Origin: Acidimicrobiia bacterium | GTDB lineage: Bacteria; Actinomycetota; Acidimicrobiia; Spongiisociales; ZC4RG35 | Assembly (NCBI GenBank): GCA_003230435.1 | Contig: QIDW01000419.1 | Location: 1-5,335, forward strand | Reading direction: 5' to 3' | DNA: 5,335 nt | Shown here: positions 5,157-5,335 of the stretch, piece by piece | Position numbering within the stretch: the stretch's first letter is position 1 | Layout of the letters: the number at the start of each line of letters is the position of its first letter | The notes under the pieces: model-generated | What the model saw: the letters and a program-made list of their open reading frames with translations, nothing else | Told to the model about the DNA's origin: nothing | The model's database searches: none | Made by a program: the position numbers and the translations under genes

Positions 5157-5335
5157 CTAGATAGGTCGGTCAGCTCCGACGAGTTGTTTGAGTTTGGGAT
5201 GTAAGTCTGGTTTGGGGGGCGGATAGAGAGTCCAGTCGGGTTTACGAAACTGGAAGACACCATCGGGGCTGGTGGTGATATTCCATCCGTGTTCGTGGAC
5301 GAAACGGTGGTGAAAGCCACAGAGGAGGATCAGAT
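5157..5335 (-). CDS. HNH endonuclease, C-terminal fragment (DUF222-type), 5' end beyond window
   Basis: The minus strand reads 58 codons to a TAG at 5159-5157. The fragment begins LILLCGFHHRFVHEHGW, the last part of an HNH nuclease fold: the Cys of the final zinc-binding pair, then HH-R-x-VHE-x-GW. It is followed by a strand-turn-strand segment (FQFRKPDWTLYPPP) and a short polar tail. This ending is typical of actinobacterial proteins with an N-terminal DUF222 (13E12 repeat) domain and a C-terminal HNH domain, usually 350-500 residues; the DUF222 part would lie beyond the right edge and is not seen. The family is often multicopy and its biological role is poorly defined; metal-dependent DNA cleavage is inferred from the fold. 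It converges on the secreted-protein gene with a GC hairpin between. Confidence 0.85.
   Translation of the reverse strand, partial: LILLCGFHHRFVHEHGWNITTSPDGVFQFRKPDWTLYPPPKPDLHPKLKQLVGADRPI

Overview
The window is GC-rich, gene-dense bacterial chromosome and looks like a high-GC actinobacterium. The lipid kinase has the actinobacterial-style GTTN-V-AR variant. The right edge carries the C-terminus of an HNH endonuclease of the type usually fused to DUF222, a family common and often multicopy in Actinomycetota. Several genes also lack a Shine-Dalgarno site and have a TAnnnT box just upstream of the start codon, as in leaderless transcription. An environmental Acidimicrobiia-like lineage is my guess; nothing in the window proves it.

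Layout, left to right. (1) Positions 1-869, minus strand: diacylglycerol kinase/YegS-BmrU-type lipid kinase, cut at the left edge so that only the extreme C-terminus is missing. It has no full-length open frame inside the window because it runs off the edge. (2) Positions 906-1919, plus strand: divergent from it across 36 bases, a 337-residue ADP-ribosylglycohydrolase-fold protein that has lost both metal-binding Asp clusters and is probably a pseudoenzyme. (3) Positions 1920-2015: short convergent gap with no clear terminator. (4) Positions 4293 to 2016, minus strand: a two-gene unit made of a subgroup Ib aspartate-type aminotransferase followed 22 bases later by a zinc-type medium-chain dehydrogenase with altered catalytic-zinc and cofactor residues. 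(5) Positions 4294-4396: divergent control region with a strong plus-strand promoter overlapped by a perfect operator-like inverted repeat. (6) Positions 4397-5104, plus strand: a secreted 235-residue protein of unknown function with four cysteines and a basic Pro/Gly/Lys tail. (7) Positions 5105-5156: GC-rich hairpin region between convergent genes. (8) Positions 5157-5335, minus strand: the HNH endonuclease C-terminus, cut at the right edge.

How the genes relate. The aminotransferase and dehydrogenase are probably co-expressed, though the dehydrogenase may also have its own start signal in the gap. The secreted protein is separately and probably tightly regulated. The lipid kinase and the glycohydrolase-like protein share one divergent promoter region. 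I see no mobile element, CRISPR array, tRNA or rRNA, and no clearly new multi-gene system. The most unusual items are the degenerate glycohydrolase, the palindromic back-to-back promoter in front of it, the operator upstream of the secreted gene, and that secreted family itself.
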